Shown here: one piece after another, positions 57,515-64,000 of the stretch
Layout: the number at the start of each line of letters is the position of its first letter
How positions within the stretch are numbered: position 1 is the stretch's first letter
Made by a program: the position numbers and the translations under genes
NCBI RefSeq assembly: GCF_003352165.1
Contig: NZ_CP029176.1
Coordinates: 682,001-746,000 of the forward strand
DNA: 64,000 bases
Direction: 5' to 3'
Source: Acidibrevibacterium fodinaquatile
GTDB lineage: Bacteria; Pseudomonadota; Alphaproteobacteria; Acetobacterales; Acetobacteraceae
The notes under the pieces: model-generated
The model's database searches: none
Told to the model about the DNA's origin: nothing
The model's input: only the letters and a program-made list of their open reading frames with translations

Positions 57515-59130
57515 GGCGGCGCTTGGCGCGCCTTTGGGCCCGGCTGTTGCCGCCGCGTTGGCTGCTCGGGCGCTTGGTGGCGCCGCGCGGCGAAGCGGCG
57601 GCGCTGCTCGGCGTGATGTTCGAGATCGAGACCGTCGCCCTCGCCGTTCTCGATCGCGAGGGGCATATTCTGCGCGCCAGTGCCGGGTTCCGCCGCCTCG
57701 TCGCCGCGACCGGCGCCGATCTTCCCGCAACCGCCCTGGCCCTGTTCGCGCCCGCCGAGCGCGAGACGCTCGGGCGTGATGTCTTGGCGGCCCTCAACGG
57801 CGCCGATCTCGCGACGATCGGGCACCGGCGCGCAACCCTGCTCGGCCCGACCCCGCGCCGCGTCGAGATCGGCTGCGCCCCCGTCCGCGAAGCGGACGGC
57901 ACGGTGAGCGGGCTGATCCTCTCGCTCTTTGATCTGTCTTCGCTCCAAGGGCTGGAGGAAGAGGTCTCGCATGCCCGCAAGCTTCAGGCGGTTGGCCTCC
58001 TTGCCGGCGGTATCGCGCATGATTTCAACAATCTCCTGACGGCGATCGGCGGCGCGGCGGAGGCGGCGGCGGACGAAGGCGCGGCGGGTCGTGCGGCGCT
58101 CGGCGAAATCGCGAGTGCGGTGGCGCGCGGCGCCGCCTTGGTGCGGCAATTGCTCGCCTTTGCGCGCCAACAGACGTTGCAACCCGAAACCGTCGCGCTG
58201 AATGACGCGGTGCGCAACATCGCGACGATGCTGGGCCGCCTGCTTGGGCGCAACATCGTCCTCACCCTCGATCTCGAGGAGCCTGGGCGGCATGTGCGGG
58301 TCGATCCTTCGCAGCTCGATCAGGTGCTGGTCAATCTCGCGATCAACGCCCGTGACGCCATGTCAGACGGCGGGCGCCTGACGCTCGCGACCGGGCATCT
58401 CACGCTGCTCGCCCAAAAAACCATCGGGGCCGAGACGATCCCGCCGGGGCGCTATGTCACCCTCACCGTCGCCGATACCGGGCACGGGATCGCACCCGAG
58501 CAGCTCGAGCGGATTTTCGAGCCCTTCTTCACCACCAAGCGCGACGCCGGCGGGAGCGGTCTCGGGCTCGCGACGGTGCACGGCATCGTGCGGCAATCGG
58601 GGGGGTTTCTCATCGTCGAAAGCGCCCCCGGCGCCGGCACCCGCGTCCATATCCACCTCCCGCGCGTTGCCGCCCCCAAGGACATCACCGCGCCGGGCGC
58701 GGCGGTCGCGCCCACGACGCCGGTCATGCCCGCCGCCACACCGGCCCCGGCGGAAGAAGCGGCAACGGTGCTGCTCGTCGAGGATGAGGCGCCGGTGCGG
58801 CGTTTGGCGGAACGGGCCTTGCGCCGGCGCGGTTTCGCGGTGCGCGCCGCCGACTCGGCGGAGGCGGCGCTGGCGCTGCTCGAAGACGGCGGGCGGCCGG
58901 ATCTGGTGGTGAGCGACGTCATGATGCCGGGCATGGACGGCCCAGCCCTGCTCGCGATCTTGCGCCGCCGCTGGCCGGACCTGCCGGCAATCCTGGTCTC
59001 CGGCTACGCGGCACAAGGGGCGCGGCGGGCCCTGGCCGAGGAGGAAGCGCTCTTTCTCGCCAAACCCTATACGCTTGCGGCATTGACCGAGGCGGTCAGC
59101 AAAAGTCTGACGCGGCGGGCGACGGTGTAA
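57511..59130 (+). CDS. cckA: CckA-like hybrid sensor histidine kinase
   Basis: 539 residues from a TTG that overlaps the flhB stop, with GGGAGGGCGG ahead. An Arg-rich N-terminus without a clear membrane segment, a PAS domain (about 40-140), HisKA with H-box GGIAHDFNNLLTAIGG (His170), HATPase_c with NLAINARDAM, DTGHGIAPEQLERIFEPFFT and GSGLGLATVHGIVRQ, a Pro/Ala linker, and a receiver domain (VLLVEDEAPVRRLAE, phospho-Asp469 in DVMMPGMDG). This matches CckA, which feeds phosphate through ChpT to CtrA, but it is shorter at the N-terminus. Position after flhB is common in Rhodospirillales. Confidence 0.82.
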   Translation: MRRRLARLWARLLPPRWLLGRLVAPRGEAAALLGVMFEIETVALAVLDREGHILRASAGFRRLVAATGADLPATALALFAPAERETLGRDVLAALNGADLATIGHRRATLLGPTPRRVEIGCAPVREADGTVSGLILSLFDLSSLQGLEEEVSHARKLQAVGLLAGGIAHDFNNLLTAIGGAAEAAADEGAAGRAALGEIASAVARGAALVRQLLAFARQQTLQPETVALNDAVRNIATMLGRLLGRNIVLTLDLEEPGRHVRVDPSQLDQVLVNLAINARDAMSDGGRLTLATGHLTLLAQKTIGAETIPPGRYVTLTVADTGHGIAPEQLERIFEPFFTTKRDAGGSGLGLATVHGIVRQSGGFLIVESAPGAGTRVHIHLPRVAAPKDITAPGAAVAPTTPVMPAATPAPAEEAATVLLVEDEAPVRRLAERALRRRGFAVRAADSAEAALALLEDGGRPDLVVSDVMMPGMDGPALLAILRRRWPDLPAILVSGYAAQGARRALAEEEALFLAKPYTLAALTEAVSKSLTRRATV

Positions 59131-59159
59131 TACCGGTCAGCGAAATTGCTGACCGGTAT
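59130..59159. terminator. Perfect hairpin at the end of the cckA-like gene
   Basis: 12-nt perfect arms ATACCGGTCAGC (59130-59141) and its complement (59148-59159) around GAAATT. It starts on the last base of the TAA stop. No T-tract follows; a second stem GCGCGCAG/CTGCGCGC (59160-59167, 59182-59189) comes right after. A likely transcript end or RNA-stabilising structure for the flagellar-cckA operon. Confidence 0.6.
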
Positions 59160-59483
59160 GCGCGCAGGGTTGGTGTGGCGGCTGCGCGCAACATCAAAAA
59201 GATACCAGCCAACCGTCTTCAAGCGACGTGTCATTCTTTCGGCTGGCTGGTGTAAATCCGCCGAGACGCCGGGGCGCCGGCGCTCGGGGATCCTTCTTTG
59301 TTCTTATAGAACAAAATAGGCACGATTTATTAACGACGGACAAACCAATGGTGTTGTTTTCCTGTTCTCTAAAAAACTTATCAATTTGCCCAATTCTCTC
59401 ATCGTGATCCAAATCATACTCGTTATGGTTGCAGTATAGATCAGCCCCGGCGCCGCGGGCCGCGAAGGCCGAGAGCGCGGCGC
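59131..59483. other. Interval between cckA-like gene and binding-protein gene
   Basis: 353 bp between converging genes. It contains two hairpins at its left end, an 8-nt inverted repeat (59204-59211, 59244-59251), and an AT-rich, coding-like stretch described separately. No intact gene is supported. Confidence 0.6.
59290..59450 (-). pseudogene. AT-rich orphan coding fragment
   Basis: About 50 codons on the minus strand read LYCNHNEYDLDHDERIGQ, then IDKFFREQENNTIGLSVVNK and SCLFCSIRTKK without a stop. Residue composition (Asn, Asp, Ile, Phe, Lys) looks like real protein and is unlike the Arg/Ala/Pro shadows of this GC-rich DNA. The base composition is far more AT-rich than its neighbours. Flanking codons on both sides revert to GC-rich shadow-like sequence, so it may be a remnant of an acquired gene. 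No family recognised. Confidence 0.35.
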
Positions 59484-60710
59484 TCAGGTGTGAACGAGCG
59501 GGCAGCCGCCCTCGCTCATCGGGCGGAAGGCCTGATCGGCCGGGGTGGTCGCGACCATTTTCAGCCCGTCCCATGGCCCGCTGCTTTCCGCCGGGGTTTT
59601 CGCTTGAAAGAGATAGGAGGGGTGGATTTTGCGCCCGTCCTCGCGGATTTGACCGGGGCCGAAGCAATCATCGTCGGTCGGCATCGCCTTCATGCGCGCG
59701 ACCGCCGCCCGCCCATCGGCCTTCGCCGCCGCAACCCCCATGTCCTGGACGGCTTTGAGGTAATGCAGGGTCGCCGCGTAATCCCCGGCCTGGACCATGT
59801 TCGGCCATTGGTTCGGGGTTTTCGGCCGGATACGGTCCATGAAGGCCCGGGTGCGGTCGTTGAGATTCCAGTAGAAGCTTTCGGTAAGCAGCAGACCTTG
59901 CGCGGTCTCGAGGCCAAGCGCGTGGACATTGCTGTTATACATCAGCATCGCCGCCACTTTCATCGATTGCATCAGGCCGAACTCGCGCGCCTGCTTGATG
60001 CAGTTGATGGTATCGGCGCCGGAATTGCAGAGCCCGAGCACCTTGGCGCCGGAAGACTGCGCCTGCAGCAGAAAAGAGGAAAAATCGGTGGTGCCGGGGA
60101 AGGGATAGGTCGCGCTGCCCATCACCGTGCCGCCGGCTTCGCGCACGAAAGCGGCGGTATCGCGCTGCAATTGCTGACCGAAGACATAATCGGCGGTGAT
60201 GAAGAACCAGCTATCGCCGCCCGCCTTGACCATCGCGCCGCCGGTCGATTTCGCCAGCATATAGGTGTCATAGGTCCAATGGACGGTGTTCGGGCTGCAT
60301 TGCTTGCCGGTGAGATCCGCCGACGCCGCCCCGGAATTCAGCATCACCTTGTTCTTCTCACGGCAGACGCTATTGACCGCGAGCGCGACCGAGGAGGTGG
60401 GCACATCGACGATCGCATCCACCCCGTCCTGGTCGAACCATTGCCGGGCGATGGCGGCGCCGATATCGGGCTTGTTTTGGTGATCGGCGGAGAGCACTTC
60501 GACCACCATGTCGCGACCGGCGGTGAATTCCTGCACCGCTTGGCGCGCGCAGGCAACGCCGGTCGGGCCGGTATCGTCGCGATAGGGGCCGGATTGGTCG
60601 TTGAGAACGCCGATGCGCAGCACCGGGCCCTTCGTCTGGGCGAAGGCCGCGCGCTGCATCAGGCTGGTGGTCGCGGCGCCGGCGATCAGGCCCCGTCGTG
60701 TCAGACTCAT
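59484..60710 (-). CDS. ABC transporter periplasmic substrate-binding protein (Leu/Ile/Val type)
   Basis: 408 residues of the Peripla_BP_6 family; binds a small ligand for an ABC importer, none of whose other genes is in the window. Start at the ATG at 60710 with GGGAGAAAAAC ahead. A twin-arginine signal, SLTRRGLIAGAATTSLMQ, ends near AAFAQ. Mature protein opens LRIGVLNDQSGPYRDDTGP; GDSWFFITADYVFGQQLQRD and LGLCNSGADTINCIKQAREF are family-typical. Related to binding proteins for amides, aromatic acids or branched amino acids; ligand not decided. Follows an SDR gene by 69 bp. Confidence 0.9.
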   Translation of the reverse strand: MSLTRRGLIAGAATTSLMQRAAFAQTKGPVLRIGVLNDQSGPYRDDTGPTGVACARQAVQEFTAGRDMVVEVLSADHQNKPDIGAAIARQWFDQDGVDAIVDVPTSSVALAVNSVCREKNKVMLNSGAASADLTGKQCSPNTVHWTYDTYMLAKSTGGAMVKAGGDSWFFITADYVFGQQLQRDTAAFVREAGGTVMGSATYPFPGTTDFSSFLLQAQSSGAKVLGLCNSGADTINCIKQAREFGLMQSMKVAAMLMYNSNVHALGLETAQGLLLTESFYWNLNDRTRAFMDRIRPKTPNQWPNMVQAGDYAATLHYLKAVQDMGVAAAKADGRAAVARMKAMPTDDDCFGPGQIREDGRKIHPSYLFQAKTPAESSGPWDGLKMVATTPADQAFRPMSEGGCPLVHT

Positions 60711-60779
60711 TGTGTTTTTCTCCCTCAGAATCGCGCCGCGGAGCTTGGCCGCCCGCCGCCGGCGGCGCAAGCGGTCTAT

Positions 60780-61547
60780 TCAGGCGGCGGAATAGCCGCC
60801 ATCGGCGACATAGGCGGCGCCGGTGACGAAAGACGCGCGATCGGACAACAGCCAAAGCACCAGCTCGGCGATCTCCTCGGGTGTGCCGAGGCGCGCGAAG
60901 GGCACGGCGCGCAGAATGTCTTCGCCGCGTGTCGGCATGTGCGGCGCGACCATCGGCGTGTCGATATAGCCCGGGCAGACGGCGTTCACCCGGATCCCGA
61001 GCGGCGCGCATTCGAGGGCGGCGGTGCGGGTGAGGCCGATCACCCCGTGCTTGCTCGCGACATAAGCGCTCGAACCGCGCAGCCCGACGAGCCCGGCGAC
61101 GGACGCGGTATTGACGATCGCGCCGCCGCCGGCCCGCGCCAGCGCCGCGATTTCGTGCTTCATGGCGAGGAACACGCCGGTAAGATTGACCGCGATCACC
61201 CGCGCGAAGGCGTCCTCGCGCCATTCGGTGATCGGCGTTGCGGCGCAGCCGACCGCGGCCGGGCTGATCCCGGCATTGTTGAAGGCGCCGTCGAGCTTGC
61301 CGAATTTCGCGACCGTCGCGGTGACGAAGCGCGCGACATCGGCTTCGTTGCTCACGTCGCCGGCGAGCGCCAGCGCCCTGCCGCCGGCCGCGGTGATGTC
61401 GCCGGCGGTCGCTTCCGCCGCGGCTGCGCTCAGATCGGCGAGAGCGACCGCCGCCCCCGCGCGGGCGAGCAAAAGCGCTGACGCGCGCCCGATCCCCGAG
61501 CCGCCGCCGCTCACCAAAACCACCTTGCCGGCCATTTCGTCTGTCAT
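60780..61547 (-). CDS. Short-chain dehydrogenase/reductase
   Basis: Classical SDR, 255 residues, NAD(P)-dependent oxidoreductase. Cofactor motif VSGGGSGIGRA at about 13-23, DLSAA after beta 2 (Asp favours NAD), NNAGIS, catalytic Ser in VNTASVAGL, and YVASKHG (Tyr and Lys). C-terminal VNAVCPGYIDTPM and FVTGAAYVADGGYSA. GGGAGGAAA stands ahead of the ATG. Substrate unknown; the neighbouring binding protein suggests a catabolic function for an imported compound. Confidence 0.92.
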   Translation of the reverse strand: MTDEMAGKVVLVSGGGSGIGRASALLLARAGAAVALADLSAAAAEATAGDITAAGGRALALAGDVSNEADVARFVTATVAKFGKLDGAFNNAGISPAAVGCAATPITEWREDAFARVIAVNLTGVFLAMKHEIAALARAGGGAIVNTASVAGLVGLRGSSAYVASKHGVIGLTRTAALECAPLGIRVNAVCPGYIDTPMVAPHMPTRGEDILRAVPFARLGTPEEIAELVLWLLSDRASFVTGAAYVADGGYSAA

Positions 61548-61607
61548 GGTTTCCTCCCGTTTATGGTTTCATCAAGCCCGCGCTGCCGGCCGCGCCGGCA
61601 GATCGCC

Positions 61608-62708
61608 TCAGTTATGGTAGATCACATAATGAATGGTGAGATCGATGGTCACCCGCTCCTCCTCGGTGCCGATCGGGAACGGCGGCAAATCCGCATCCCG
61701 GAACAGCCCGACGGCGGCGCTGTCGAGGCGCTGCGAGCCGGATTGGCGCTCGAGTTCAACGGATTCGACATGGCCATCGCGGTTGACCACCACGCGGACT
61801 TCGTTGATCCCCTGCTCGCCGCGCTTGGCGGCGTCTTCGGGGTAGTATTTATGCTGCTCGATCCAGTCGGCGAGTTCGTTGCGCCAATCGGCGCCGAGTT
61901 CTTTTGCCGAAATCTTGGCAAACGGCGTGATCGAGGTCGGGCCGAGCGCGGCCGGGCCGAGCGCGAATTTGCTCAGGGAGGGCAAGCTCTTGGCAAAAAC
62001 ATGCATCGGCGCGTAGGCGCTGCCTTTGCGCGCGGTCTCGGCGCGCGGCGCCGGGGTGCTCGGCGCGGTGGGCGGTGAGGGCGTCAGCGGCCGTGCGTTG
62101 GGCGGCGGCATGACCATCGCCTGTTCGATCGGTTTTTGCGTATTTGGTGCGGCGGTTTGGGCTGCCGGCGGCGGTGGGACGGATTCGGCGAGCGGCGATG
62201 GCGATGCGATCAGAGGTGGCGCCGGGGAAGCGGCGGTCGCTTGCGACGGCGGCGGCGGGCTCGCGGTGGCTGCCGGCGCCGCCTCCTGCGCCGCCTCCTG
62301 CGGTGGCACGGGTGGCACCGGCAAGGCCGGCGCGTTGCGCGCCGCGGCGGACGGCGGCGGTGACGGCGCGAGAGCTTCGGGGACCGCGGCCGGGCGCGGC
62401 GGCAAATCGGCCTCTTTGCTCGGGTTGGGCAGCTTCGGCCCCGCCGAACTGCCCGACTCGAACACCATCGCGATGCCCGGCGGCGGCAGCGGCTCGATGG
62501 TGGTGCGGTGATAGACGCCAAGGGTCAGCAGCACCAAAATGGCGAGATGCGCGGCTCCTGACCAGATCAGCGGCGGCGCGATCCGGGCCTTGCGGCGGCT
62601 TTGCCGGCGCGCCGGAAGATCGAGCCCAGCCATCGTCGTCGCGTCCCACACGCGCGAACGCCAAGGCATGCGTTGGGTTACCGGAAAGGCACGAAATTCA
62701 CGCGGCAT
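61608..62708 (-). CDS. TonB-like energy transducer
   Basis: 366 residues from the ATG at 62708 (a TTG at 62717 and an internal ATG at 62633 are alternatives). A cytoplasmic basic N-terminus, one membrane segment (LIWSGAAHLAILVLLTLGVY, about 50-69), a long Pro/Ala-rich periplasm-spanning region (about 75-240), and a C-terminal TonB domain: LADWIEQHKYYPEDAAKRGE, GINEVRVVVNRDGHVESVEL, LPPFPIGTEEERVTIDLTIH. It transduces proton motive force to outer-membrane transporters. No exbB/exbD or receptor gene is nearby. Confidence 0.85.
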   Translation of the reverse strand: MPREFRAFPVTQRMPWRSRVWDATTMAGLDLPARRQSRRKARIAPPLIWSGAAHLAILVLLTLGVYHRTTIEPLPPPGIAMVFESGSSAGPKLPNPSKEADLPPRPAAVPEALAPSPPPSAAARNAPALPVPPVPPQEAAQEAAPAATASPPPPSQATAASPAPPLIASPSPLAESVPPPPAAQTAAPNTQKPIEQAMVMPPPNARPLTPSPPTAPSTPAPRAETARKGSAYAPMHVFAKSLPSLSKFALGPAALGPTSITPFAKISAKELGADWRNELADWIEQHKYYPEDAAKRGEQGINEVRVVVNRDGHVESVELERQSGSQRLDSAAVGLFRDADLPPFPIGTEEERVTIDLTIHYVIYHN

Positions 62709-62835
62709 GGCGAACAACCGGGCACAAAGCTAAAGGGTCGTGCGCTGAGCGCCGTCCGCGACCCGTCCTTTCAGCATGCGATATAAGCGATCGCCCGGAA
62801 AAAAGCGAACCCGCCGCGCGCCGGATGTGCGTTGC

Positions 62836-63531
62836 TCAGTGAATTTCCCCCGAGCGGCGCAGCGCCTCGCGCAGCTTCGCCGGCGAAAAATCCGCGGTCC
62901 GGCAGACATCGAGGATCACCTTCTCGCGGCGGGAGACGAGGTCGATCGCGGCGGGCAATTGGGTCACCGCCGCCGCCGGGATCACCACCGCGCCGTGGCG
63001 ATCGGCGTGGATCACGTCGTCATGGCCGGCCTGCATGCCGAAAATATTCACCGGCCCGCCGAAATCGACGAGATGGACATGCGCATGGCTCGGCCCGACG
63101 CGGCCGCCGATGATCTGAAATCCCGGCGCCAGCGCATCGAGGTCACGAAACGACCCGTTGGTGACGCAGCCGAGAACCCCGAGCGCCTTGTGAATGGTGG
63201 AATTGACCTCGCCCCAAAAGGCGCCATAGCCCGGCCGATCGTCGAGATCCTGCAAGAGCGCGATGGTCGGCAAATCCCCGGCCGCGACATACTCATACCA
63301 CGCCGCCCGTTCGGCAACCCGCCCGCGCGGCGGCTCCTTGGCGCGCAGCGTGCCGGTGCGGGCAAGGCCAACGATCGGCGGCAGTTTCTCATCGGCGACG
63401 GCCATCGGCTCGACCGTGAAACCAATCGCGCGGCGCTCGGGGACGATCAATTCGAGACCATTGCAGATCGTCGGCGTGTCCCATTGCGCCAATTTTTCGA
63501 GATCGGCGCGGGTGAACGGAAAATCGGCCAT
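62836..63531 (-). CDS. RraA-family protein
   Basis: 231 residues from the ATG at 63531 (MADFPFTRADLEKLAQWDTP). RraA-fold proteins include regulators of RNase E and class II 4-hydroxy-4-methyl-2-oxoglutarate aldolases. Visible: the N-terminal helix then TPTICNGLEL, GDLPTIALLQDLDDRPGYGA, GVLGCVTNGSFRDLDAL with the substrate-site Arg and Asp, and VIHADRHGAVVIP. The NGSFRD and HADRHG motifs match the aldolase-like branch. Downstream is the TonB-like gene; upstream is a large palindromic element. Confidence 0.82.
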   Translation of the reverse strand: MADFPFTRADLEKLAQWDTPTICNGLELIVPERRAIGFTVEPMAVADEKLPPIVGLARTGTLRAKEPPRGRVAERAAWYEYVAAGDLPTIALLQDLDDRPGYGAFWGEVNSTIHKALGVLGCVTNGSFRDLDALAPGFQIIGGRVGPSHAHVHLVDFGGPVNIFGMQAGHDDVIHADRHGAVVIPAAAVTQLPAAIDLVSRREKVILDVCRTADFSPAKLREALRRSGEIH

Positions 63532-63548
63532 GCGAGGCTCCCATGTGT

Positions 63549-63770
63549 GACGGGGAAGAAGGGGAAGGCCAGGGCGCTGCCCTGGACCCGCTGGGGGCAG
63601 TGCCCCCAGACCCACATCCCGGGAGGATTTTTCTGGAGGGGCGCAACGGAGGGCCAGCCAGCGCCTTGTCGCGCCCCTCCAGAAAAATCCTTAAGGAATC
63701 GGGTCCAGGGACTCTGTCCCTGGTGGGGTCCAGGGGCAAAGCCCCTGGCCTTCTCCCCTTCTTCCCCGTC
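63549..63770. repeat. Composite nested palindrome between RraA-like and CoxM-like genes
   Basis: Outer arms 63549-63574 and 63743-63770 are inverted copies (GACGGGGAAGAAGGGGA then AGGCCAGGG) differing by a 2-bp insertion. Inside are perfect 20-nt arms 63625-63644 and 63671-63690 (GGATTTTTCTGGAGGGGCGC). Four small hairpins also occur: 63569-63585, 63591-63609, 63705-63723 and 63730-63748, mostly CCAGGG-type. This looks like a structured intergenic repeat element; no gene is seen in it. Confidence 0.75.
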
Positions 63771-63778
63771 GTTGACGT

Positions 63779-64000
63779 TCAGGCGGCGGCGGACACGGCG
63801 CGGCGTGCCATCACGGTGATCAGATGGGCGCGATAAGCGGCGCTGCCGTGAATATCGCTGTTCAGCCCGTCCGGTGAGACCTTGATCGCGGCGATTGCGT
63901 CCGGCGACCAGGATTTGGCGAGCGCCGCTTCCATCTCCGGCACCCGGAACACGCCGCCCTGCCCCGCGCCGGTGACGGCGACACGCACCCCGGCCGGCCC
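63779..64000 (-). CDS. FAD-binding subunit of a CO/xanthine dehydrogenase-type molybdoenzyme (5' partial)
   Basis: The C-terminal 73 residues of a leftward gene whose start lies beyond the window. VRVAVTGAGQGGVFRVPEME, SPDGLNSDIHGSAAYRAHLI and TVMARRAVSAA match the end of CoxM-type (medium, FAD) subunits of the xanthine oxidase family. The other two subunits should lie to the right of the window. Substrate unknown. Confidence 0.85.
   Translation of the reverse strand, partial: GPAGVRVAVTGAGQGGVFRVPEMEAALAKSWSPDAIAAIKVSPDGLNSDIHGSAAYRAHLITVMARRAVSAAA

Overview
The window is a contiguous, gene-dense, high-GC chromosomal stretch from an alphaproteobacterium. Gene content and order (mur/ddl/fts, lpxC-bamD-recN-ligA, dapF-mtaB-ftsY, a helicase-S4-ferredoxin-CarD block, an incomplete regulatory PTS, hopanoid genes, flagellar genes followed by a CckA-like kinase, intracellular PHB depolymerase) point to Rhodospirillales, most likely Acetobacteraceae. 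The family-level placement is inference. There is no tRNA, CRISPR array, phage or complete insertion sequence that I can support.

Layout. 1-7249 (+): end of the division/cell-wall cluster murC-murB-ddl-ftsQ-ftsA-ftsZ, mostly joined by overlapping ATGA stop/start signals. 7439-14201 (+): lpxC, a TSUP permease, bamD, recN, ligA. 14234-16339 (-): ispH-hpnH. 16754-22017 (+), divergent from these: dxs-hpnM-hpnI-hpnJ, so isoprenoid supply and hopanoid side-chain assembly share one locus. 22120-25141 (+): SDH-family protease, acyl-CoA-ligase-like enzyme, secreted PEBP-like protein. 25226-38168 (-): carD, fdxA, S4 protein, SUV3-like helicase, phaZ, ftsY, mtaB, dapF, then EI-HPr-EIIA-RapZ-HprK, a phosphorelay without a sugar permease.

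38269-43892 (+): enoyl-CoA hydratase, acetyl-CoA synthetase overlapping a PRC-barrel protein and an MFS transporter, and a DUF849 enzyme. 43961-44352 (+): RNase P RNA. 44467-50097 (-): a GT39-like membrane protein, a csoR-crcB-DUF190 operon, and a DEAD-box helicase overlapping a glutaryl-CoA dehydrogenase-like gene. 50338-52548 (+): a small Pro/Tyr-rich exported protein and a GH15 enzyme. 52552-59130: flagellar genes fliO-fliP (-) and flgB-flgC-fliE-fliQ-fliR-flhB (+) followed by a CckA-like hybrid kinase. 59484-63531 (-): periplasmic binding protein, SDR, TonB-like protein, RraA-like protein. The window ends in a CoxM-type FAD subunit.

The most distinctive unexplained feature is a set of dispersed AT-rich palindromes in this GC-rich DNA. 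Family A has three near-identical copies (8516, 42851, 55211) and family B has two (22062, 55294). They share the architecture of a T-rich lead followed by an almost loopless palindrome with a TC centre. Other hairpin elements lie after rnpB (44373-44477) and at 63549-63770. An AT-rich, coding-like orphan fragment lies near 59290-59450.
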